Part shown: one piece after another, positions 12,901 through 22,595 of the stretch
Numbering within the stretch: position 1 is the first letter of the stretch
How the letters are laid out: each line of letters opens with the position of its first letter
From: Pontederia crassipes
Lineage: Eukaryota; Streptophyta; Magnoliopsida; Commelinales; Pontederiaceae
Length of the DNA stretch: 64,000 nt
Assembly: GCA_030549335.1 (NCBI GenBank)
Contig: JAUKPH010000019.1
Span: 17,062,001-17,126,000, forward strand
Direction of reading: 5' to 3'
The notes under the pieces: model-generated
What the model saw: only the letters and a program-made list of their open reading frames with translations
Databases searched by the model: none
What the model was told of the DNA's origin: nothing
Program-made: the position numbers and the translations under genes

Positions 12901-15900
12901 GCAAGGAGTGCATTTGGTCCATTTGAATGATGCCGGATTAATCACCTCGCCCTCTCGTCGCCAACGTTGCAGGTGAGATTGCACACGAGGTTATGCGGTG
13001 AGATCTGCGGTGTACTGACTGGAGATGTCGAGGAGGTGGAACAAAAGTGGAGGTGCCGCGGGGGTTGAGCAGAAGCCGCTCATGAGGTTGGCGATCCCAT
13101 CGTTCGCTGCGGAGCAGGGCAGGGCAGGTCGAGCGCCGTTTGGATCAAACCCCCCCACGGAGAACTTGATCTTCATGCGAACTGGGCAGTTTTTGGTCGT
13201 TTTTTTCTCATCACCCAGCGAACCGAGCACTTTTGCATTGCGTGTCAAATGGGAAATGGACAGCGTGGATGCAAGGAGGACGGTCCTCCCCGCTTAAGGA
13301 CAAACATTACATCCTTTGTTAAATTCTCAAACTAAGTTCACTTCAAAAAAAGGGTTAAATGGGTGTGCTGCCTAGTTTATGGCAGCACCCTCCGGTCTCG
13401 ACACTCCAGCTGTCCGATTGTGCATGGGTGATCTTGATCGTGATTGAGTTTCTCTTTCTCTAGCACAACTTCTAATTTTTTAATATTTTTTCTGTAACAT
13501 GACTTTTCATTTTCCATCCACAACCCCCCTCTCTCCTTTCCCCTCTCTGATGGAAGGCCTCAAAGGCTCGAACTATTTTTTGGATGGGCACTTAATCCAA
13601 ATTGCAGCCTCCAACTCTTTCTTGCTTGCGATCGCGCCCTAACCTATATTGCAGGTGACTGGTGGAACGGTTCTCCTCTCCTCTCTCTTTGTTCTGCTCG
13701 ATTTTATTGTCTTCCTATGTTGTTTCTGGGGTCGACGTTTCTCTCTACCGCGCCCTCACCCTCACCTGGGATTGTGGTCCCATCCCTGCGCTTCTTTTTC
13801 TCTCTCTAATGAAATTATGTTAGGCATCGTGCTTTATTTTTTTTCTAAAGGAAAAGATCATGAAGCTGGTAATTTTTTTCGTTTATTTGTTGCATGACAG
13901 CAGGATCCATTGAAAGTGCGCTCCATTGAAAGTGCGCTCGTCTCTCGCGAAGCATCGCTCATCTCTGGCGAGTCCCTCCCTTGTCTTTACTTTGTTACAG
14001 TAACAACAAAAATGTGTCGGGATGTAGAAAAAAGCATAGGAAGGAGCAAAACAAAGCAGAAAGATGAGAAAACTTCATGCTGGGCCCCTGTGTCACTCCC
14101 CGCCTTAGGTGGCTTCCCGGGTCGCATGGCGGGACGGCGGCCCACGCCCGTGCCCAACCATATCCCATCCCGGGCATGTCCCAAGAGCGCCTGAAGGCTA
14201 TGGGACCTTGACAAGCAGTTTGGGACGAGTGAAGGTGGAAGACGGCGCGATGGGATGCAGGAATGTGCAGGCGGCACATTCCCTGCCCACTTTGGCATTA
14301 TGCGCACTTTGGAAGAATGCCCGGTTTGGCATTCTGCCCAGTTTGGCAGCGGCTGCGGGACGCGGCATCACAGTGGGGGGCGTGGCACGGCGGTGCACAG
14401 CGCAGCGATAGTGCGGAGGCATTCTAGAAGGAAGGCTAGCCCTAGGAAACAACCATGCGGTTATTCCAAAGATGGAAGGGTGACGGATGGAAAGTAGGGT
14501 GCAGGTGGCACCTACTTTCCATATCGGCCTATGAGGGCAATCAGGCGGATTGTCCTGAATGCCAATCTTGGCAAGGAGGTCAAGAGATTATGGAAGGTAA
14601 TCAAGGTGGCCAAAGGGGGTTTTGCTGATTAGGGTGATCGTGGAGGATCCCTTGATTTATGGAAAGTTAAAATATGAAGGCTAGAGGAGTAGCCGGCCCT
14701 AAACTTGTATAAATAGACACATCAGGTGCTTTCTACAATCATCGGTTGATCAATAATATTTCCAAGCTTTCCCCCATTAATCCATGAGCTTCTCTAGCAT
14801 GTTGCGTGTGTGTGTTTTCGTTGTGTGCGCGAGAGGACGGCCGACGGAGTGGACGCGTCCTAAGACTGCTTGAGCTCTCGGCGAGGAAGAGATCAAGGCC
14901 GGCACCCTAAGTTCTAGAGTAGGACTCTTAGGGCATGACACCTGGGATCTGAGTCATGGGTTGATCGCGCGCAAGAAAGGGGCGGAGGCCGCGATCTGAG
15001 TACATTTGACGGAGAGGCGAGACCTTCCGTCTAGTCGTCGGAGAACAAGAGCCGTGAGTAGAAAATATAGAGTGGGAGGTTGCAGTGGGAAAACAAAAAG
15101 AAGTTGAGAGAAAAAAATATAAAAGACAAGTAAAAAAATTGTGCTACAAAAAGCAAACTCAATCGTGGCCAAGATCATCTCCATAGAATCAGATGGTTGG
15201 AGTGAAGAGGCGGGAGGGTGCTGCTAGCATTTAACCCTAAAAAAATCTCAAATTAAGTTAATCTATACTATATTAAAAGGAGAGTACCGTTGATGAGAAA
15301 ATGACATTTGGCACTTTGTTATGATGACATGTGTCCTCTAGACCAATGTTGTCAAACACGTAAAACGGACTCGAACGGAGGGCCGGAAAAACTCGTAAAT
15401 CGTGAACACGTAACACGACACGGCCGATTCTACCAGATTATTTTTTAATATTAAATGTATATATTAATATATATAAATTCATGATATTAGTAGTGAAATG
15501 CAAATTCTCTTTGAACTTATAAGTACAAAATGCAATAATACATGTCCAAATTTATAATTTTAACATCACACTTCATGATATTAATACCTATTTAATTATA
15601 TATATTAATTCACAACCTTAACAAATTGTAATAATAACATAATATCAACAGACACATCAATATAATTAATTCATGAAAAATTAACACATCAATAAATAAC
15701 TTTCATTATTAATATATAAAAAATTAACACAATAATAAATTCAGAATATTAAAAGCAATTGATGATTTCCACTTTATTAAGCAAATATTAACCATAGTTG
15801 AAATATAAAAATGTTTTAATTTTATAACATAATAGAAAGTAAAAAGGTCGCCATGGCCCTTGTTCACCAATGGGGAGAACTATTGGGTTCGTGGAAAAAA

Positions 15901-18900
15901 AAAGAAACCTGTTTCGATTTGTAGAGAGAAAGGGAGAGAGAGAGAAAGAGAAAAGGAGAAAAAAAGCATATTCTCGTGTGGGAAGAGAAAGGGAGAGAAA
16001 GGGAGAGGAAAAGGGAGGAAAAGAGAAAGGGCGAGAGAGGAAGAGGGGAGAAAGTGAAAGGGGGAGGGTACGGGAAGAGAAAGGGAGAGGGTGAGGGAGA
16101 GAAAGAGAAAGCGAGAGAGGGAGAGGGGAGGAAAAGAGAAAGGGCGAGAGAAGACGAGGGGAGAAAGAGAAAGGGAGAGAGTGCGGGAAGAGAAAGGGAG
16201 AGGGAGAGAAAGAGAACACGAGAGAGGGACGGGGGAGGAACCTGTTAGATCAGTGGCAGCAGCATCAGGACAGCAGCGCGGCGGCGGAAGCAGCGCGAGC
16301 AGCAGACGAGCAACAGTGGCGACAGCAGCAGTGAGCGGCGGAAGCAGCTCGAGCAGCAGACGAGCAACAGTGGCGACAGCAGCAGTGAGCGGTGGCAGCA
16401 GGACAGCAGTGGTGGCAGCGACAGGGCACAGCGGCAGACAGCAAACAAAAAGGAAGAGATGAGTGCCTATCACGCTTATAAAACATTAAAAAAAAATATT
16501 GTGGGATCGATGGAGTCGTGCGTCTCCACCGATTCTACGGGCCTGTACGCGATTCTACCGCGTGCTGGCCAAAAACGTTTCCAGGTGAGATCGAGCACGA
16601 AATGCAAAGGTGAAGACGTAAAATCGTACGCTTTTACGAGTTAACACGCGTTTTTGACAACACTGCTCTAGACTTTATAACTACAACAACAACAACAACA
16701 AGTTGAGACTTTATAACTAATTAAAATATTATATAATTTATTATTAATCCTTTGAGTAGTTACTAATTTAAACGGTTAAGTGGTAACCTCTCAATTAATT
16801 AAACATTCGTATTTAAAGATGAAAAAAATGAGATATTGTTGGTATGAAATAATTAAGAATTAGTGGTGGTATGAAGTAATTACAAAAAGTAGTAGTAGAA
16901 TAATAAAATGTTGCAAGTTTTCACGATATATTTAATATATAGGCAATTAATTTTTGAACCAGTTATAAAATATTTCGAAAAATTCATTCAAGATTAAATA
17001 AATTATATAGATAGAAGTTATGAAGCGTAATTTAAAAAACAAAGAAAAATAAATAAATAAATAAATAATAGAGATAGGTGTTATTTGAGGAGGGTTGTGT
17101 TAGGCCCCGACAGCCAACGTAAAACCCTGTCGAATCTCATGAACATGGATCAATGAATATATTATGGCGTCGTATGATCCATGTAGCCGACCCCACCTAG
17201 TAGGATAAGGCTTTGTTGTTGTTGTTGTTGTTGTAGAGATAGGTGTTATTTGAAATGTTACTACACACTATCATATGGCTTCTAAAACCACTTATATTAA
17301 AAATAAAATAAAGTAAAATATTAAGTCGTTAACAAGTGTCCTTAGAATTTATCAACTTATATAATTTTATAAATTTCATAATTAGACATAATTTAATTGA
17401 AGTAGTGGATAACTAATCCATAACCCTTACATATAAAAAGAATTAGTTATCGATGAATTAAGTATACGGCTTTGAAGATGTAAAAATGAGATACTTGTGA
17501 TATTAAATAATGAAAAATTAATGGTGGCATGAAATAATTAGAATTTATAGTGGTAGAGTAATAAAATGTTGCACATTGTCACAAGATATTTAATATATGG
17601 ACAATTATTTAACGTTTTTAAATAATTTATAAAATATCATGATTATGAAACAATTTATAAAGTTAGTTTACACGCTAATTGGAAAGTATCTGGTATGAAT
17701 AATGAAAATAGTTTGATGCTTACATATTAATTCTTAAAACCGTCGATTTCGCACGAGTTTAATTCTTGCAAGGCAGGTGGCACAATTATCTTTTACTTCT
17801 ACTCTTGGTGCTAACTCTTGATTGTTTTTTCTTCGTTTTCTATCCTTTTTTTAGGAGCGTTTTCTATCCTTTTGAAAGAGTTTAACATTGTTCTTTGCTT
17901 CTGTTGTTTCCTTCTTTCATTATTTCTTTTTTTAGTACTTAAATATCACGATGAAGTACTGACAATGGCGATAATAAAATTTGATTTAGTTGGAATATGT
18001 TGTTATTATGATAAAGAATTATTCTGAACTGTGTGGGAACTATTTAGGAACTTAGTTTGAATTTGATATATGAAATTGTACGGATTTTGGGTGGTTATAC
18101 GTATATTGATTATTTTTAAGCATTTTCGAGAGGGAAAGAGCATGATTGACCATGTGTTTTAGAAATAAGTTACCTAGTGCATTAACTTTACAAATTCATG
18201 ACAGAAGTTTATTGAACATAAAATGAGTTTACTTAGTATCTTCGCCCCTTTTCACTCATGGGTCTTGCACACTGTGTTTGCTTACACCCATCTAGTTGTC
18301 CACTAACTCTGTAGATTTATAGGGAGCCTTCCATTTTGAAGCTGTGTAAACTAGATTTGATTACCCAGTTCCATGTTTCAAATTGAATGCCTTCTCAAAT
18401 GGCGTTTTGTTTACTAGGATGGAGAAAACAGTTACTGGCCAGACACAGCAATTCAGGCTATTACTGCTCTCGAGAAAGCTGCACATGAAGCACTTGGGTC
18501 AGACTTTCAGAAATACAACCAGAAAATGAGGCAACTAGATTTTAATCTTAAGGTAGAGACACTCCAAACTATGCTCTTTTCATTGTTACATCAATGCTTT
18601 GTGGCTTGATCATACTTTCTCTGGATCACAATGAATTCCTGTTCTGATTTTCTGACTATTGTTTTGACTCTTATGTTGCTTTCATCATGCTTCAAGGCCA
18701 CAGTTAGTTCTTTCTAATTGGTCATTTTTTGCTCGTTTTGTGTAATTTTTATCTTGTCAATTTTTTTCGAAGAATGGGAAAGAAAATGCTAGGTTAAGCT
18801 GATAAACTCAATCTGAAATGTAACTGGATGTTATAGATTGCTTTTTGCGGTTGCTTATTCATTTTTCAAATTTCTTGTCTATTAGCATTGCTGTCCTTTA

Positions 18901-21222
18901 TGCATCCGGGGTTGCCTCGGCAAATCCTTGGTAACATGGTTATAGCCATGTAGGCCTATGTTATGGTTGGTTGATTTAGTTGACACATGGTACCTGCACG
19001 TTGAACATTTAAGGAAAATCACTTGTTCATATTTTGTTATAGGCTCATTAGATGGCAATTCGGAATATGGTCATGCTGTTTCCTTGTTGAAACTATATTA
19101 GCTCCTATAGTATTTTGGTTCCATAGTATCTACATCCCTAGATACACATAAGATCTATGATGTATCCAAAATGCACCTTTTGAGCTTGGATTCGAACATT
19201 CTCCTCTCTTCTTTGTTTCTGTGACACTTCAGTTGAAGGTTAAGGGTGAATTATTTTGGGAACTTTATGTTTCAGTTGAAAGAGAAAGAGAAAGAGAAGA
19301 AAGAGGGTAGAGGAGGAAAAAAATATGAATTTTGGTATGAGATTATCATTATGTTCAGCTTGCAGGCTCTTGTAATATCTTCACCATAGAATTTACTCGA
19401 GTTTGGATGGCTCAGAATAAAAACATTACAAATGATGATGATTACATTGTATTCTTTCCTAATCTACAGATTGATTTATGAGTTGATATAAAGATGTGCA
19501 GCTTTTCTTCTTTCGGATCATTTTATTATTACCATGTGCAACCTTTTATAGGGCTTGTGCACAATTGACCCAATCTATGTCATTGGATTCTGACAAACGT
19601 TGCTAAACTTGAAACTCAATATTTTCAGCCATTTTGTTATGAATCTAAGGTTGCTAAATAATTGTGCAGAGCAATGGAATACTAGCAAGGCGTCTACTAA
19701 ATAAGGAGTTAGATCCCACTGTGATCCTGAGCATGTCACCAAACGAGTTAAAGGTTTGTATAACTTTGACTTTTTTTTTTCTTTTGGTTCCTTCTCTTGG
19801 AAATTTTAACCTTGTCCACTCCTAAAAAAAACATGTCCATCTCGTGTCGGACTGCAACCTTTATATCTGTATTACCTGACAGCTTTTACTATTTTTATTT
19901 GCTTGTTCCAACAGCAATACCTACTATGTGATCTTTCTAAGAAAATGCCTATTCAGTGATCTTTAGTAGTTTCACAAGTAAAACTAAAGAAAAGAAAAGT
20001 GCTTGTTGGTATTTGTTCCAAGTCCTTCTAAAACCGAAACTTTCAATTTGTAGTGCTTCTGGTTTGGGATCCCTGTTCAAATTTTCTCTGCAAGTTACCT
20101 GACTAAATGAGATGAAAAAATGGTCCTGAGCTTTTCTTAAAGATTATAGGTTTCAGCTGAGGCGTGCCCATTGGTGGATACTCTAAAAGCTTTAATAATT
20201 GTAAATATAACTTCATTTTTGTTCAAATTCTTTGATGACAAAAACAAAAAAAGTATCTGTTGTTGCTAACCTTCTCGAGCATTTCAGGATGGTTTGACTG
20301 CTGATGAGAGAACAAATAAGGAACCTGAAGAGACTAAAAAGTTGCAGGTTACATTCTACCTTCTCTGTAAGCTAATGAAATTGAATTCTTTATCTGATTG
20401 GTCTTTGTCAGAACCATATATTATGGTGTAAATTCTCATTAATTGATAAAAGTTTTAAGTAATTGGTGTAGCTGGCAAATGATAGTTAAGGTTTCATGGG
20501 TCGTCTTTGTATTTTGACAAGGACAGATTATGGTGTATGACGACTGTTTGTTTCCTTTTGTCCAAATAGATGACAGATGCCCGATGCTCAAGATGCAGCG
20601 AGAAAACAGTGGGAATAGCTGAAATTATACAGACTGGAGGTCGTGGTGATCGGTATCAGGTAGGTAGACATTCTTATCGTCATTTTTACTTCACTTTTTC
20701 AAAAAAAAAAAAAACTTCTCACCTTTCTCCGTTTGTGTGTACTCAGTCTTTTCTTACTTTCAGTCTTAGTCTGTATAAAATGAAGAGGTAATAGTAACCC
20801 TTTGTTATACTATTACTTTTTCTTAGACTGTTATTAGCATTACCATCACATCTATGCTGAACTTGGCATGGCGTTCATTTCTCTTGTTATCCAAGTTATT
20901 TAATTTTGTCATGTTAGTTTCTTTAATGCCTTTATCAATTTTTTCTCTAATGTCCCAGCTGGAGTGCATTTCGTGTGGGTACAATTGGTATGCCTCTCAA
21001 GATGCCGTCTCGTCGCTGACAATAGAAGCTCCAAATGCTGCTGGAAATGTGGGCACAGCACCTTGGGCCACTGCCAAGTTTGATGCTGTTGAGAAAACGC
21101 TAGTGAGCCCTCGTGAATCTGAAAAGCCATCTTTAGATGTACTTCAGAAGTCGACCGCAGCATATATGCCGGTTTTGGAGACCCAGAAATCATTCAACAG
21201 AACAAAACCAGACGACCAATAG
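9961..21222 (+). CDS. BDT1: BAH-TFIIS-zinc ribbon chromatin reader, AIPP3/BDT1-like
   Basis: Eight exons (9961-10365, 10511-10576, 11197-11952, 18418-18552, 19670-19753, 20288-20347, 20570-20659, 20959-21222), each a multiple of three with GT-AG borders, give 619 aa without a break. Residues 1-110 are a charged low-complexity tail (MARQRF..., long Glu and Arg/Lys runs). About 118-265 is a BAH domain (YHFGSFEYDG, VYITGQWFYRPEEAE, HPGFIVQKVYD). About 340-480 resembles the TFIIS central domain (FKALTGDSYRDRW, NGILARRLLNKELDP, ILSMSPNELK). Cys508/511 and Cys535/538 form a C-x2-C...C-x2-C zinc ribbon. The architecture matches Arabidopsis AIPP3/BDT1, an H3K27me3 reader that, as I recall, works with PHD proteins and the phosphatase CPL2 to repress transcription. 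The ATG at 9961 is chosen because the in-frame upstream codon at 9943 is GTG. Intron 3 is 6.5 kb and full of transposons. Confidence 0.9.
10828..10988 (+). mobile_element. RTE-derived SINE-like copy in BDT1 intron 2
   Basis: Flanked by a perfect 18-bp duplication TTTATTTAAGTTACTGAA (10810-10827, 10989-11006). It begins at CTCCGCCTATGTTTTATAG, the recurrent 5' start of this family, and ends GGGATAAGGCTTTG plus a short TTG tail. It looks full-length apart from a small internal deletion before GTATGATCC. Confidence 0.9.
12318..13323. mobile_element. Candidate TIR element in BDT1 intron 3
   Basis: The left end reads AAAGGATATGTTTGTCC with TGCATCCACGCCCGTCCATTT shortly after it; the right end carries the reverse complement with small gaps (TGGACAGCGTGGATGCA, then GGACAAACATTACATCCTTT). 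The GC-rich interior contains an internal duplication (GCACGATCTTCTTCCTTCGT near 12735, again diverged near 12878) and exon-like stretches. It could be a Pack-type element that captured host sequence. I could not fix a target duplication. Confidence 0.5.
13351..15238. mobile_element. Long-TIR (foldback/MULE-like) element
   Basis: The left end AGGGTTAAATG...CAGCACCCTCC, continuing through GATCTTGATCGTGATTGAGTTT and TAGCACAACTTCT, is matched in reverse complement at the right end over about 130 bp (TTGTGCTACAAAAAGCAAAC, AATCGTGGCCAAGATCAT, GGAGGGTGCTGCTAGCATTT, AACCCT). Both ends abut runs of seven A. A solo LTR of 850 bp is nested inside, so the element itself is roughly 1.0 kb. It has no transposase. 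The superfamily is uncertain without a clear duplication. Confidence 0.65.
14091..14940 (+). mobile_element. Solo LTR (LTR retrotransposon fossil)
   Basis: An 850-bp segment beginning TGTCACTCCCCGCC and ending GGGCATGACA (TG...CA), with CCTG on both sides (14087-14090, 14941-14944). A TATA-like TATAAATAGAC lies near 14709, which supports + orientation. No internal retrotransposon sequence flanks it, so this is best read as the remnant of LTR-LTR recombination. It sits inside the long-TIR element. Confidence 0.6.
15262..15335 (+). mobile_element. Helitron-like 5' terminus
   Basis: A|TCTATACTATATTAAAAGG followed by GAGAAAATGACATTTGGCAC. The same terminus occurs on the minus strand at about 27190-27236 and in diverged form near 26711, and it resembles plant Helitron 5' ends (TC start after an A). 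A hAT element is inserted 80 bp inside it. I did not find a convincing matching CTAG 3' terminus; the AT-rich DNA to about 17760 may be its body. Confidence 0.5.
15344..16665. mobile_element. Non-autonomous hAT element
   Basis: Flanked by a perfect 8-bp duplication CTCTAGAC (15336-15343, 16666-16673), the hallmark of hAT insertion. The terminal repeats are CAATGTTGTCAAACACG (left) and the reverse complement of CGCGTTTTTGACAACACTG (right). Next to the ends are matching motifs in opposite orientation (CGATTCTACC, CGTAAAAC). The interior is AT-rich, then a 300-bp GAGA-type purine tract (about 15920-16235), then a GCA-rich tandem repeat. The long open frames here (up to 197 codons, - strand) are composition artefacts. 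No transposase is present. Confidence 0.88.
16286..16393. repeat. 54-bp tandem repeat, 2 copies, in the hAT core
   Basis: Two units of 54 bp (GGAAGCAGCGCGAGCAGCAG, ACGAGCAACAGTGGCGACAG, ending CAGCAGTGAGCGGC) differing at one or two bases, followed by a partial, diverged unit. The sequence is a GCA/GCG trinucleotide-like mixture. Confidence 0.85.
16684..16705 (-). mobile_element. Tail-only RTE insertion (22 bp)
   Basis: The insert is only CAACAACAACAACAACAA plus GTTG, i.e. the (TTG)n 3' tail of the RTE family on the minus strand. It is bracketed by a perfect 14-bp duplication AGACTTTATAACTA (16670-16683, 16706-16719). It overlaps the right-hand hAT target duplication, so it landed after the hAT. 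Confidence 0.75.
17089..17233 (+). mobile_element. RTE-derived SINE-like copy, 5'-truncated
   Basis: Flanked by the perfect 20-bp duplication TAGAGATAGGTGTTATTTGA (17069-17088, 17234-17253). It starts within the family body (GGAGGGTTGTGTTAGGCCCC) and ends with GGCTTTG and about six TTG units. Confidence 0.9.
17254..18417. other. Remainder of BDT1 intron 3
   Basis: AT-rich. 17400-17650 is a diverged direct repeat of 16790-17050 (shared GGTATGAAATAATTA, GTAGTAGAATAATAAAATGT, ATATTTAATATAT-type blocks), suggesting an old duplication within one element. From about 17760 to the acceptor at 18415-18417 it looks like ordinary host intron. Confidence 0.45.
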
Positions 21223-22089
21223 GTTGCAGTTTGACAATGTTGTGCAGTTTGTTGTACTATCCTCCCTGCTTTTCAGGTGAGAAGTTTTTTCTTCTAGGTT
21301 TCGATCCATGTGTCGGATCAATCTTTGTATAGCTTTTTGTTCTTTTCAAACAGACGTAGTAACACAATAATTAGACGATTCTTGAATCTCGAAACTCAGA
21401 GTTCTTATCGCGTGCATCGGTGCTAGAAGTTTTGAAATTGCTGAGTTTCCAAGACTTCTACAATTATATCTCTATATATGACTAAAAGATATGGTTATTT
21501 AACTAAATTATACTGTACTTAGTGAGTGCTTTGAAGTGGTTATGCAAAAATTTGAAAAAGAAAAATGAAGACTTTTACTATTGAAAAGCTTCTTCTGGAA
21601 GAGTAACTTGTAGTCAAGATAATTTGCTTTAAAATAGTCAGAGTTCCAGGGTCATTGGATGTAGGTGTTATGGATTCTGACTGATCGAGAAAGGAATACA
21701 GAACATCGAATAAAAGAAGGAATTTAAAAATAGGCTAGACAAACATTGACACGCTTAATAAGAAGTCCCGATCTGCAATCAAACTCTGCTGATATGTTTT
21801 CCGACCTGAAATTTCATAAAAGTTTTAAACTGTAATAATAACATGAAAAGAAACGTCCGAGAAGATTTGAAGCACCCGAAAAAAAAAAAAAAGATTGAGC
21901 TTGACATAGGTGAAATATCTTTCGAGCGTACACCATGGAAGCAAGGCTCAGCTATTTTGTCTAAGAAAAGAATCAATTGACGTGATAAGATCTAAAAAAA
22001 TTATATATACAAGAAACACGACCATGCAGCAGTCAAAAGATGCAATACCTACATTTTCCCCCTAAAGGATTTTGTCCATCTAAAAGAAG
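21223..22089. other. BDT1 3'UTR and spacer
   Basis: The 3' flank of BDT1 (TTGTACTATCCTCC...), then about 700 bp without a recognisable gene. Confidence 0.5.
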
Positions 22090-22545
22090 TACAAGGTCGC
22101 TTCACTTCCTATGAACCTATAACACGGAAGGTGCACTTAACACTAAAAAATACTGTCGTATCTGTGACCTCTGGAACTTTGCACACTCGCTTCACTTCCA
22201 AGATGCACAGGCATAGCTGATCTCGAAATGCAATTCATACACCAGAACATCCACAATAACCATACATCATTTACAACTCTTCCAAAAAGCCCCTGATTCT
22301 AAATCCCTTCAAGAGATGACCCTTCTTTCAAATAAACTGACAATTATTCCCTTTTTCTTCCAAAGAAACTGAAAAGAATAAATGACAAGGGGAATAATAT
22401 TAAGAAGATTTGTATATCTTTATCATTGAATCTTCTAGTGTAAACAATTAGAACTTAATGTAAACAATTATTGCTGTTAATTTTGCCTGATTGAGATATC
22501 ACAGGATTTGATTAGTCTGCATCTGAAATGAAAGCTGAAGACCAA
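22090..22545 (-). pseudogene. Decayed 3' fragment of a second BSK gene
   Basis: Matches the intact BSK 3' region in patches and in the same order. 22090-22290 resembles the BSK 3'UTR at about 33485-33640 (TTCCTATGAAC, AAATGCAATTCA, CACAATAACCATA). CCCTTCAAGAGATGA at 22307-22321 matches the last codons of the final exon. 22385-22445 matches intron 9 near 34375-34440 (TTTGTATATCTTT, TTGAATCT). ATCTGAAATGAAAGCTGA near 22521-22538 matches the exon 9 acceptor. Most of exons 9 and 10 is deleted, so nothing is coded. It is in the same orientation as the real BSK 11 kb to the right and ends 50 bp before a Helitron terminus. Confidence 0.75.
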
Positions 22546-22595
22546 ACAGAACGAACCCTAATTAGTACGGACGCATAGTCATACACATATATATA

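Noticed and set aside
15880-16473. 197-aa minus-strand frame rich in Ser, Leu and Pro
   Set aside because: It spans the GAGA purine tract and GCA repeat of the hAT element; open only because of composition.
16684-16705. Simple CAA microsatellite
   Set aside because: The perfect 14-bp flanking duplication fits a tail-only retroposon insertion better.
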